DNA from: Streptomyces sp. NBC_00078
GTDB taxonomy: Bacteria; Actinomycetota; Actinomycetes; Streptomycetales; Streptomycetaceae
DNA length: 64,000 nucleotides
Direction of reading: 5' to 3'
Assembly (NCBI RefSeq): GCF_026343335.1
Contig: NZ_JAPELX010000001.1
Span: 4,340,001-4,404,000, forward strand
Below are positions 8,569-16,329 of the stretch, in pieces (position 1 is the first letter of the stretch; every line of letters starts with the position of its first letter). Made by a program: the position numbers and the translations under genes. The notes under the pieces were generated by a model. It saw only the letters and a program-made list of their open reading frames with translations, did no database searches and had not been told where the DNA came from.

Positions 8569-10098
8569 TTACGGGCGACGGATCGCGTCGGCCGCCGCCG
8601 TGGCTGCCGGACCGGCGGCCAGCTCGGTCTCCAGAAGCTGCTTGCCGAGCAGTTCGGGGTCCGGGAGCTCCATCGGGTACTCGCCGTCGAAGCAGGCGCG
8701 GCACAGGTTCGGCTTGGCGATGGTGGTCGCCTCGATCATGCCGTCGAGGGAGATGTACGCCAGGGAGTCCGCGCCGAGCGAGGTGCCGATCTCGTCGATC
8801 GTCATGCCGTTGGCGATGAGCTCGGCGCGGGTGGCGAAGTCGATGCCGAAGAAGCAGGGCCACTTCACGGGGGGCGAGGAGATCCGGATGTGGACCTCCG
8901 CCGCGCCCGCCTCGCGGAGCATGCGGACCAGGGCGCGCTGGGTGTTGCCGCGCACGATCGAGTCGTCGACGACGACCAGGCGCTTGCCCTTGATGACTTC
9001 CTTCAGCGGGTTCAGCTTCAGGCGGATGCCGAGCTGGCGAATGGTCTGTGAGGGCTGGATGAACGTACGGCCGACGTAGGCGTTCTTGACCAGGCCCGCG
9101 CCGAAGGGGATGCCGGACGCCTCCGCGTACCCGATCGCGGCCGGGGTGCCGGACTCCGGGGTCGCTATGACGAGGTCGGCGTCGACCGGGGCTTCCTTGG
9201 CGAGCTTGCGGCCCATCTCCACGCGGGAGAGGTAGACGTTCCGGCCGGCGATGTCGGTGTCGGGGCGGGCCAGGTACACATACTCGAAGACACAGCCCTT
9301 GGGCTTCGCATCCGCGAATCGAGAGGTGCGCAGGCCGTTCTCGTCGATGGCCACGAACTCGCCCGGCTCGATCTCGCGGACGTAGCTGGCGCCGCAGATG
9401 TCGAGGGCGGCGGACTCGGAGGCGACGACCCAGCCGCGCTCCAGGCGCCCGAGGACCAGCGGGCGGACGCCCTGCGGGTCGCGGGCGGCGTACAGGGTGT
9501 GCTCGTCCATGAAGACGAGCGAGAAGGCTCCCCTGACCTTCGGAAGGACCGTGTGTGCGGCCTCCTCGATGGTCAGCGGCTTGCCGTCGGCGTCGACCTG
9601 GGCCGCGAGCAGCGCGGTGAGCAGGTCGGTGTCGTTGGTGGCCGCGACACGAGGGGTGCGGCCGCCCTCCTGCTTGGGCAGGTCGGCGACCATCTCGGCG
9701 AGCTGCGCCGTGTTGACCAGGTTGCCGTTGTGGCCGAGCGCGATGGAGCCGTGCGCGGTGGCACGGAACGTCGGCTGGGCGTTCTCCCACACGGAGGCGC
9801 CGGTGGTCGAGTAGCGGGCGTGACCGACCGCGATGTGACCGGTGAGCGAACCGAGCGAGGTCTCGTCGAAGACCTGGGACACGAGGCCCATGTCCTTGAA
9901 GACGAGGATCTGGGAGCCGTTGCTGACCGCGATTCCCGCGGATTCCTGGCCTCGATGCTGGAGGGCGTAGAGCCCGAAGTAAGTGAGCTTGGCGACCTCT
10001 TCGCCCGGAGCCCAGACACCGAAGACGCCGCAAGCGTCCTGGGGGCCTTTCTCGTCGGGGAGCAGATCATGATTGAGTCGACCGTCACCACGTGGCAC
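8569..10098 (-). CDS. purF: Amidophosphoribosyltransferase
   Basis: First committed step of purine synthesis: PRPP + Gln to 5-phosphoribosylamine. It has an N-terminal Ntn-type glutaminase domain with a 22-residue propeptide before Cys23 (DACGVFGVWAP), as in the Bacillus-type [4Fe-4S] enzymes that are self-cleaved. The cysteines expected for the cluster are visible in the C-terminal half (e.g. WPCFFGID and NLCRACFDGEYP). The PRPP loop is VVVDDSIVRGNT (about residues 364-375). 509 aa. It heads purF-purM; the two genes upstream (10160-11811) are on the same strand. GTG start at 10098. Confidence 0.97.
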   Translation of the reverse strand: MPRGDGRLNHDLLPDEKGPQDACGVFGVWAPGEEVAKLTYFGLYALQHRGQESAGIAVSNGSQILVFKDMGLVSQVFDETSLGSLTGHIAVGHARYSTTGASVWENAQPTFRATAHGSIALGHNGNLVNTAQLAEMVADLPKQEGGRTPRVAATNDTDLLTALLAAQVDADGKPLTIEEAAHTVLPKVRGAFSLVFMDEHTLYAARDPQGVRPLVLGRLERGWVVASESAALDICGASYVREIEPGEFVAIDENGLRTSRFADAKPKGCVFEYVYLARPDTDIAGRNVYLSRVEMGRKLAKEAPVDADLVIATPESGTPAAIGYAEASGIPFGAGLVKNAYVGRTFIQPSQTIRQLGIRLKLNPLKEVIKGKRLVVVDDSIVRGNTQRALVRMLREAGAAEVHIRISSPPVKWPCFFGIDFATRAELIANGMTIDEIGTSLGADSLAYISLDGMIEATTIAKPNLCRACFDGEYPMELPDPELLGKQLLETELAAGPAATAAADAIRRP

Positions 10099-10159
10099 GG
10101 CACCGAGTGTAGGCGAGATCGACCACTGGTCCGAATTGGGGACAGCTGCCGCTCATGGA

Positions 10160-11017
10160 TCACCGCCCGGCGACCGCTTCGACGGTTTCTCCGTTTGCGC
10201 TGGTCAGCGTGAGGTTTCGGTGATCCAACTGGTAGTTCACCGTGCGGCCGAAGAGGCGCAGGAGACTCTTCTCCGTATGCATGAGTGAGGTGTCGCACAT
10301 CATTCGGGTGGTGGACGGGCCGCCGAGGGTGATATGTCCGTCGCGCACCGTGGCCTTGGCGGTCACCTGATTGCAGCCCAGCTTGCCGGTGACCTTGCCG
10401 GGCTTCTCCTCGAACGTGAGATACGCGGACGCCTTCTGCTTCTGCGGCAGGCTCGTCGCGGAGCCGTCGGCACCCAGTGCCGTGACGGTCCACTTCGTCC
10501 CGAACAGTGGCGCGTCCTTCTCCTTGGTGAGGTGGATGCGGTCGCCGTCGTGGGCGGTGAGGGTCAGCGCGCCGTCCTTGGCCTCGACCGTGAGCGAGCG
10601 GTCGGTGAGGGTGCGGGAGAGGGCCCGCTCGAAGGTCATCCGCCGCGGCTCGCAGGCCATCAGGGTCTGGCGGGCGTTGGTCAGCTCGACGCGGTGGTCC
10701 GTGAAGTCGGCCTTGGCGCTGAAGTGGTTGCAGCCGTAGTTGCCCGCGGCTGTTCCGTCGTCGGTGATCCGGACGTCGGCGTCGGCGGGAGCGCGCCGGG
10801 TGGTGCCGTCCACGGTGACGCTGTCGACCTTCCAGTGGACGCCCGAGATTCCGGGCGCCACGGGGGCGCTGCGTGTCTCGGAGACGCTGCCCGTCTCGCT
10901 TCCGCACGCCATGCCGAGCGGAAGAACGGTCAGGACGGCGAGGATGAGTCGCGTGTTGTCCATGCCGATGGGACGGGAGGGACGCGGGCCCGGTTCCCCT
11001 CCGCGGGCCCGGCTCAC
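10160..11017 (-). CDS. META-domain lipoprotein
   Basis: A secreted, probably membrane-anchored protein. A hydrophobic segment LILAVLTVLPLGMAC ends in a lipobox-like LGMAC. Two META (HslJ-like) domains follow: first about residues 57-155 (GNYGCNHFSAKADF, TLMACEPRRMTFERALSR), second about 165-275 (KLGCNQVTAKATV, TRMMCDTSLMHTEKSLLRLF). Each carries the conserved NxC/MxC cysteine pattern. The function of META domains is unclear (linked to stress and motility in other bacteria). The GTG at 11017 overlaps the upstream stop (GTGA), suggesting coupling. An alternative start at ATG 10963 gives a more typical signal peptide but has no ribosome site. Confidence 0.85.
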   Translation of the reverse strand: MSRARGGEPGPRPSRPIGMDNTRLILAVLTVLPLGMACGSETGSVSETRSAPVAPGISGVHWKVDSVTVDGTTRRAPADADVRITDDGTAAGNYGCNHFSAKADFTDHRVELTNARQTLMACEPRRMTFERALSRTLTDRSLTVEAKDGALTLTAHDGDRIHLTKEKDAPLFGTKWTVTALGADGSATSLPQKQKASAYLTFEEKPGKVTGKLGCNQVTAKATVRDGHITLGGPSTTRMMCDTSLMHTEKSLLRLFGRTVNYQLDHRNLTLTSANGETVEAVAGR

Positions 11018-11811
11018 CCCATGAGCGGCAGCAGCCCGCTCAGGTCAGCCCGCTCACCACTGGCGCTGACCTGGGCGTTCTCGATCGCCTCCGGCCAGGT
11101 CACCCGCCCCGTCGCGAGCCGGATCCAGGTCAGCGGGTCCGTCTCGACGACGTTCGCAGGGGTACCGCGGGTGTGCCGGGGGCCCTCGACGCACTGCACC
11201 ACGGCGTACGGCGGGATCCGCACCTCCGTCGAGCCGCCGGGTGCCTTCGCGGCCAGGGCGTCGGCGAGGAGCCGGGTGCAGGCGGCGAGGGCCTGGCGGT
11301 CGCAGGGCACGTCGAGACCCGGCACGGCGGCGTTCAGGTCGTCGGTGTGGACGATCAGTTCGACGGTGCGGGTGACCAGGTAGTCGGCGAGCGTCATGGC
11401 GCCGGTGCGGGCGGCGAGGACGCGGGTCTCGGGGGCGGTGGCGAGGGAGGCGGTGAATCGCTCGCCGGTGCGGGCGTAGAAGGCGTCGAGGTCGGGGTTG
11501 GCATCGGCGAGGCTCCGGGTGCGGTCGGCGATGGCGGCGGCGCGGGTGGCGGTGGCGAACGGCCAGTCGGTGAGCGTGAGCTCCGGCTTGGGCGGCTCCT
11601 CACGCGCGAGGCCACGGCTGACGCTCTCCACGGCCATCGCCAGATGCGCGGCCAGGTCCCGGACCGTCCACTCGCCGAGCCGGGTGGGTCCGGCCAGCTG
11701 CTCGGGGGTCAGGGAGACCACGGCCTCCCGTACGTGCGTGAACTGGGTGAGGACCGCCGCCCGGATCTTGGCCGGGTCGTAGGCACGGGCGCGCTTCTTG
11801 GCCGGAGACAT
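11014..11811 (-). CDS. Maleylpyruvate isomerase family mycothiol-dependent enzyme with SCP2-like C-terminus
   Basis: 265 aa. The N-terminal DinB/MDMPI four-helix domain (about 10-165) shows the expected metal histidines: RDLAAHLAMAVESV and LIVHTDDLNAAV, plus FTHVREAV near the start. The C-terminal part (about 175-255) with PPYAVVQCVEGPRHTRGTPANVVETDP is the sterol-carrier-like domain common in this family. Such enzymes use mycothiol as cofactor, but the substrate here is unknown. It overlaps the META lipoprotein gene by 4 bp. ATG start at 11811. Confidence 0.85.
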   Translation of the reverse strand: MSPAKKRARAYDPAKIRAAVLTQFTHVREAVVSLTPEQLAGPTRLGEWTVRDLAAHLAMAVESVSRGLAREEPPKPELTLTDWPFATATRAAAIADRTRSLADANPDLDAFYARTGERFTASLATAPETRVLAARTGAMTLADYLVTRTVELIVHTDDLNAAVPGLDVPCDRQALAACTRLLADALAAKAPGGSTEVRIPPYAVVQCVEGPRHTRGTPANVVETDPLTWIRLATGRVTWPEAIENAQVSASGERADLSGLLPLMG

Positions 11812-11890
11812 GCCGGGAGCCTAGGGCCTCTCCGCGCCCCTGCGCCGGTCACTTGGGAGCCGGCGAAGGAACCAGCGAAGCAGGAGGACA

Positions 11891-11933
11891 CGGTGAAGGC
11901 CCCGCCGGCTGTGCGCCGGAGGGGCCTTCACCG
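11891..11933 (-). terminator. Terminator hairpin downstream of purL
   Basis: Perfect 13-bp arms CGGTGAAGGCCCC (11891-11903) and GGGGCCTTCACCG (11921-11933), with a second inner pairing GCCGG/CCGG. It lies 25 bp beyond the purL stop, between purL and the next gene on the same strand. Confidence 0.75.
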
Positions 11934-11957
11934 TCGTACGACTGCTTGTACGACTGC

Positions 11958-14216
11958 CTACTTGAGCAGTGCCGGGATGGTCTCCTCGTGCGCCGTGCGC
12001 AGTTCCTCCAGGGACAGCTCGAACTCGCCCTGGAGCTCGACCGTCTCGCCGTCGACGACACCGATGCGGGTGACGGGCAGGCCCCGTGCACCGCACATGT
12101 CGTTGAAACGGACCTCCTCGGAGCGCGGCACGGCGACGACCGCACGCCCCGCCGACTCGGAGAAGAGGAAGGTGAAGGCGTCGAGCCCGTCCGGTACGAC
12201 CAGACGCGCGCCCTTGCCGCCGAGCAGCGCCGACTCCACGACCGCCTGGACCAGACCGCCGTCGGACAGGTCGTGGGCGGAGTCGATCATGCCGTCGCGG
12301 GAGGCCGAGATCAGGATCTCGGCGAGCAGGCGCTCGCGCTCCAGGTCGACCTTCGGCGGCAGACCGCCGAGGTGGTCGTGCACGACCTGCGACCAGGCAG
12401 AGCCGCCGAACTCCTCGCGGGTGTCGCCGAGGAGGTAGATCAGCTGCCCCTCCTCCTGGAAGGCGACCGGCGTGCGGCGCGCGACGTCGTCGATGACGCC
12501 CAGGACCGCGACCACGGGGGTCGGGTGGATGGCGACCTCGCCCGTCTGGTTGTAGAGCGAGACGTTGCCGCCGGTCACCGGGGTGCCGAGCTGCTGGCAG
12601 GCGTCGGCGAGTCCGCGGATGGCCTCCGCGAACTGCCACATCACGGCCGGGTCCTCGGGCGAACCGAAGTTCAGGCAGTCAGAGACGGCGAGGGGCTTGG
12701 CGCCGGTGGTGGCGACGTTGCGGTACGCCTCCGACAGGGCCAGCTGCGCGCCCGCGTACGGGTCCAGCTTCGCGTAGCGGCCGTTGCCGTCGGTCGCGAT
12801 GGCGACGCCGAGGCCGGTCTCCTCGTCGATGCGGATCATGCCGGAGTCCTCGGGCTGGGCGAGGACGGTGTTGCCCTGCACGAAGTGGTCGTACTGCGAG
12901 GTGATCCACTTCTTGGAGGCCTGGTTGGGAGAGGCCACCAGCTGCAGGACCTGGTCCTTCAGCTCCGCCGAACTCGCGGGCCGCGCAAGCTTGCCCGCGT
13001 CGTCGGCCTGGAGGGCGTCCTGCCAGGACGGGCGGGCGTACGGGCGCTCGTAGACCGGGCCGTCGTGCGCGACCGTGCGCGGGTCGACGTCGACGATCTT
13101 GCCGCCGTGCCAGTAGATCTCCAGGCGGTCGCCGTCCGTGACCTCACCGATGACGGTCGCGATGACGTCCCACTTGTCGCAGATCTCCAGGAACCGGTCC
13201 ACCTTCTCCGGCTCGACGACCGCGCACATCCGTTCCTGCGACTCGCTCATGAGGATTTCCTCGGGCGAGAGGGTCGAGTCGCGCAGGGGTACGTCGTCCA
13301 GGGTCACACGCATGCCACCGGAGCCGTTGGAGGCGAGCTCTGAGGTGGCGCAGGAGAGCCCGGCCGCGCCGAGGTCCTGGATGCCGACGACCAGCTTCTC
13401 CCGGAAGGCCTCCAGGGTGCACTCGATGAGCAGCTTCTCCTGGAAGGGGTCGCCGACCTGGACGGCGGGACGCTTCGACGGCTTGGCGTCATCGAAGGTC
13501 TCGGAGGCCAGGATGGACGCGCCACCGATGCCGTCACCACCCGTACGAGCCCCGTACAGGATGACCTTGTTGCCCGCGCCGGACGCCTTCGCGAGGTGGA
13601 TGTCCTCGTGCCGCATCACACCGATGGCACCGGCGTTGACCAGCGGGTTGCCCTGGTAGCAGGCGTCGAAGACGACCTCGCCGCCGATGTTGGGCAGGCC
13701 CAGGCAGTTGCCGTAGCCGCCGATGCCGGCGACGACACCGGGCAGGACGCGCTTGGTGTCGGGGTGGTCGGCCGCACCGAACCGCAGCGGGTCCACGACC
13801 GCGACCGGGCGGGCGCCCATGGCGATGATGTCGCGGACGATGCCGCCGACACCGGTCGCCGCACCCTGGTAGGGCTCGACGTACGACGGGTGGTTGTGCG
13901 ACTCGACCTTGAAGGTGACCGCGTAGCCCTGGCCGACGTCGACGACACCGGCGTTCTCGCCGATACCGACGAGGAGCGCGTCGCTCTGCGGGGCCTTCTC
14001 GCCGAACTGGCGCAGGTGCACCTTCGACGACTTGTACGAGCAGTGCTCGGACCACATGACGGAGTACATGGCCAGCTCGGCACCGGTGGGCCTGCGGCCG
14101 AGGATCTCCACGACCCGCTCGTACTCGTCCTTCTTCAGGCCGAGTTCGGCCCAGGGCAGCTCGACGTCGGGGGTCGCGGCCGCGTGCTCGACCGTGTCCA
14201 GAGGCGTCCGGCTCAT
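11958..14216 (-). CDS. purL: Phosphoribosylformylglycinamidine synthase subunit PurL
   Basis: Large subunit of the three-part FGAM synthase (PurS-PurQ-PurL), which converts FGAR + Gln + ATP to FGAM. 752 aa matches the small (Bacillus/actinobacterial) PurL rather than the 1,300-aa fused form. Motifs: MYSVMWSEHCSYKSSK near residue 50, FKVESHNHPSYVEPYQGAATGVGG (about 105-128), GARTGGDGIGGAS, QDLGAAGLSCATSE and GGNVSLYNQT. ATG 14216 overlaps the purQ stop (ATGA). It is the last gene of purS-purQ-purL. Confidence 0.97.
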   Translation of the reverse strand: MSRTPLDTVEHAAATPDVELPWAELGLKKDEYERVVEILGRRPTGAELAMYSVMWSEHCSYKSSKVHLRQFGEKAPQSDALLVGIGENAGVVDVGQGYAVTFKVESHNHPSYVEPYQGAATGVGGIVRDIIAMGARPVAVVDPLRFGAADHPDTKRVLPGVVAGIGGYGNCLGLPNIGGEVVFDACYQGNPLVNAGAIGVMRHEDIHLAKASGAGNKVILYGARTGGDGIGGASILASETFDDAKPSKRPAVQVGDPFQEKLLIECTLEAFREKLVVGIQDLGAAGLSCATSELASNGSGGMRVTLDDVPLRDSTLSPEEILMSESQERMCAVVEPEKVDRFLEICDKWDVIATVIGEVTDGDRLEIYWHGGKIVDVDPRTVAHDGPVYERPYARPSWQDALQADDAGKLARPASSAELKDQVLQLVASPNQASKKWITSQYDHFVQGNTVLAQPEDSGMIRIDEETGLGVAIATDGNGRYAKLDPYAGAQLALSEAYRNVATTGAKPLAVSDCLNFGSPEDPAVMWQFAEAIRGLADACQQLGTPVTGGNVSLYNQTGEVAIHPTPVVAVLGVIDDVARRTPVAFQEEGQLIYLLGDTREEFGGSAWSQVVHDHLGGLPPKVDLERERLLAEILISASRDGMIDSAHDLSDGGLVQAVVESALLGGKGARLVVPDGLDAFTFLFSESAGRAVVAVPRSEEVRFNDMCGARGLPVTRIGVVDGETVELQGEFELSLEELRTAHEETIPALLK

Positions 14217-14893
14217 GCGTTGACCAGCTTCTTGAGGATCGAGGTGAAGAAGGGGAGGCCGTCGGTGCGGCCCGACCCGATGAGCGGCTCGACCGCGTGC
14301 TCGGGGTGCGGCATCAGGCCGACGACGTTCCCGGCCTCGTTGGTGATGCCGGCGATGTCGCGGAGCGAGCCGTTCGGGTTGAAGTCCACATACCGGAAGG
14401 CGACCCGGCCCTCGGCCTCCAGCTTGTCCAGCGTGTACTCGTCGGCGACGTACCGGCCGTCCATGTTCTTCAGCGGGATGTGGATCTCCTGGCCGGCGGT
14501 GTAGTCGCTGGTCCAGGCGGTCTCCGCGTTCTCCACCCGCAGCTTCTGGTCGCGGCAGATGAAGTGGAGGTGGTCGTTGCCGAGCATCCCGCCGGGAAGC
14601 AGGTGGGCCTCGGTGAGGACCTGGAAGCCGTTGCAGATGCCGAGGACCGGAAGGCCTGCCTTCGCCTGCTCGATGAGCGTCTCCATCACCGGCGAGAAGC
14701 GGGAGATGGCGCCGGCCCGCAGATAGTCGCCGTAGGAGAAACCGCCGGGGAGGACGACCGCGTCGACCTGGTGGAGGTTCTTGTCCTTGTGCCAGAGGGC
14801 GACCGGCTCGGCGCCCGCGAGACGGATCGCACGCTGCGTGTCCCGGTCGTCGAGACTTCCGGGGAAAGTGACGACGCCAATACGAGCGGTCAC
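14213..14893 (-). CDS. purQ: Phosphoribosylformylglycinamidine synthase subunit PurQ (glutaminase)
   Basis: Class I glutamine amidotransferase subunit that supplies ammonia to PurL. 226 aa. The nucleophile Cys is in VLGICNGFQVL; GGFSYGDYLRAGA and the PHPEHAVEP C-terminal His/Glu pair of the triad are present. It overlaps purS and purL by 4 bp at either end, so the three subunits are translationally coupled. Confidence 0.97.
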   Translation of the reverse strand: MTARIGVVTFPGSLDDRDTQRAIRLAGAEPVALWHKDKNLHQVDAVVLPGGFSYGDYLRAGAISRFSPVMETLIEQAKAGLPVLGICNGFQVLTEAHLLPGGMLGNDHLHFICRDQKLRVENAETAWTSDYTAGQEIHIPLKNMDGRYVADEYTLDKLEAEGRVAFRYVDFNPNGSLRDIAGITNEAGNVVGLMPHPEHAVEPLIGSGRTDGLPFFTSILKKLVNA

Positions 14894-15153
14894 TTCGCGG
14901 CCTCCGCGACTTCCTCGACCTTGACGGTGAAGTCCTCGATCACGGTGTTGGCGAGGAAGGATTCCGCAAGATCGTGGATGCGGGCGAGAGCGGCCTCGTC
15001 GACCGGTCCGTCAACTTCCAGTTCGAAACGCTTTCCCTGACGTACGTCGGAGATGCCTTCGAAACCCAGACGCGGCAGTGCGCGCTGCACCGCCTGGCCC
15101 TGGGGGTCGAGGATCTCCGGCTTGAGCATGACGTCGACTACGACGCGTGCCAC
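14890..15153 (-). CDS. purS: Phosphoribosylformylglycinamidine synthase subunit PurS
   Basis: Small structural subunit that bridges PurL and PurQ. 87 aa: VARVVVDVMLKPEILDPQGQ, then VRQGKRFELEVDG and the C-terminal NTVIEDFTVKVEE. GTG 15153 was chosen over GTG 15159 because GGGAG lies only 1 bp before the latter but at usable distance from the former. It is the first gene of the operon; the promoter must lie in the 381-bp gap shared with the divergent lsr2. Confidence 0.95.
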   Translation of the reverse strand: MARVVVDVMLKPEILDPQGQAVQRALPRLGFEGISDVRQGKRFELEVDGPVDEAALARIHDLAESFLANTVIEDFTVKVEEVAEAAK

Positions 15154-15261
15154 TGGCACTCCCGGTGGTGTGGTGCTGAGCAGGTTCCTGCAGGTGTCTC
15201 CAACAGGTGCCTTCAGACTACCCGTACAAAATTTCTACGCGAGTAGAGTTGTAGGAAAGTA

Positions 15262-15277
15262 CGTGACGGCCGTCACG
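15262..15277. promoter_or_regulatory. 16-bp perfect palindrome in the purS-lsr2 intergenic region
   Basis: CGTGACGG-CCGTCACG lies about 110 bp upstream of purS and 260 bp upstream of lsr2, in a 381-bp divergent region. It may be an operator for either unit. The same region has AT-rich patches (15228-15260 and 15405-15445, unusual in this genome). The latter, 90-130 bp before lsr2, fits the AT preference of Lsr2 and so possible autoregulation (inference). Confidence 0.4.
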
Positions 15278-15534
15278 ATCGATCCTGTACCGGACGGGTG
15301 CCTTCACGAAAAGTTCAGGGAAAGATCCCGGATCGATGCCCTGGAGGTATTGCGCGTGAGACACGCGGGGAGATTTAGTCGGGCTTCACATTGCAATGCC
15401 GGGCACTGTACAAATGAATTGTCATTAGCCGATACTTTGCCCATTAACTGGCGGACAGTCGGCATCTCCGCGACGTCGTGGCACGTGATCCACGTCTTCG
15501 TCGATTGAGGTGTCGCACGAAGGGACCGATATTC

Positions 15535-15852
15535 GTGGCGCAGAAGGTCGTAGTCACTCTCTTTGACGACATCGACGGCTCGGAAGCGGCGGAAACGATC
15601 GCCTTCGGACTCGACGGCAAGTCGTACGAGATCGACCTGAACCAAGCCAATGCCAAGAAACTGCGTAAGGCGCTCGAGCCGTACGTGGAGGCCGGCCGCA
15701 AGCGGTCGAAGTCCGGCAGGACCTACCGGCAGACGGAGGTCGCACCCGACCCGGCAGCCGTCCGCGCCTGGGCCCAGGCCAACAAGATGGACGTCCCGGC
15801 CCGCGGCCGGATCCCGAAGAAGGTTTACGAGGCGTTCAGCGCGGCGCAGTAG
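15535..15852 (+). CDS. lsr2: Lsr2 nucleoid-associated protein / xenogeneic silencer
   Basis: A 105-residue histone-like protein. The N-terminal dimerisation/oligomerisation region is VAQKVVVTLFDDIDGSEAAET through LDGKSYEIDL; the C-terminal DNA-binding domain has the AT-hook-like RGR loop in VPARGRIPKKVYEAF. Lsr2 bridges AT-rich DNA and silences acquired genes and specialised-metabolite clusters in Streptomyces. GTG 15535 is preceded by GAAGGGA; the upstream in-frame ATG (15478) would add 19 basic residues absent from the family. The two islands further right are the kind of DNA it would be expected to silence. Confidence 0.95.
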   Translation: MAQKVVVTLFDDIDGSEAAETIAFGLDGKSYEIDLNQANAKKLRKALEPYVEAGRKRSKSGRTYRQTEVAPDPAAVRAWAQANKMDVPARGRIPKKVYEAFSAAQ

Positions 15853-15976
15853 CCGCCGGCCGACGACCGGTCACTCGCCCCTCGGAGGAACCGACTTGCG
15901 CTGTACCCCTCAGGGTCGGCTAGAGTCTGGAGCACGCCGCGGGGCGAGGCCGAAAGGCCCAGCTCACGGAGTACAT

Positions 15977-16048
15977 GCGGGTGTAGTTCAGTAGTAGAAC
16001 ATCCCCCTTCCAGGGGGAAGGCGCAGTGTGCAATTCCTGTCACCCGCT
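15977..16048 (+). tRNA. tRNA-Gly (TCC), non-canonical D and T loops
   Basis: Acceptor GCGGGTG pairs perfectly with CACCCGC (16041-16047), discriminator T. D stem GTTC/GAAC, anticodon arm TCCCC-CTTCCAG-GGGGA with anticodon TCC. The D loop is AGTAGTA, without the G18-G19 pair. The T arm has only a short CAG/CTG stem and reads GTGCAATT where TTCRANT is expected. This combination (no GG, GUGC in the T loop) is what I recall from the staphylococcal glycine tRNAs used for peptidoglycan bridges, which bind EF-Tu poorly. It may be a cell-wall tRNA rather than a degenerate gene, since every helix other than the T arm is intact. Confidence 0.85.
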
Positions 16049-16129
16049 CTGCACCGCCGGACCGAGCCACTCTTGTGGATCAGGTAGGCTGGTGTTCGCG
16101 CCGATCGGTGGGAGCCGGTCGGAGGCAAT

Positions 16130-16202
16130 GCGGACGTAGCTCAGTTGGTAGAGCGCAACCTTGCCAAGGTTGAGGTCGCGAGTTCGAGCCTCGTCGTCCG
16201 CT
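16130..16202 (+). tRNA. tRNA-Gly (GCC), copy 1
   Basis: Canonical cloverleaf of 73 nt. Acceptor GCGGACG/CGTCCGC, D loop with TTGG, anticodon loop TTGCCAA, T loop TTCGAGC, discriminator T. CCA not encoded. It is 81 bp after the unusual tRNA-Gly(TCC) and followed by a strong terminator, so both may be one transcript. Confidence 0.96.
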
Positions 16203-16210
16203 CAGGAGTA

Positions 16211-16241
16211 AGACCCCGGTCCTTGGGACCGGGGTCTTTTT
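16211..16241 (+). terminator. Rho-independent terminator after tRNA-Gly(GCC)
   Basis: Arms AGACCCCGGTCC and GGACCGGGGTCT with a 3-nt TTG loop, then TTTT. A textbook hairpin with a T tract. Confidence 0.9.
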
Positions 16242-16329
16242 CGTGTGCCGACTCCCTTCTGACATTTGTCATACGGAGCGATGACACCGCGCACTGCTGC
16301 CGGATCCCGCTCGGCGGGACGCTGAAGTC

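Noticed and set aside
8519..10033. Long minus-strand open frame inside purF
   Set aside because: It is an Arg/Pro/Gly-rich out-of-frame shadow of purF, typical of high-GC DNA; the purF frame has all family motifs.
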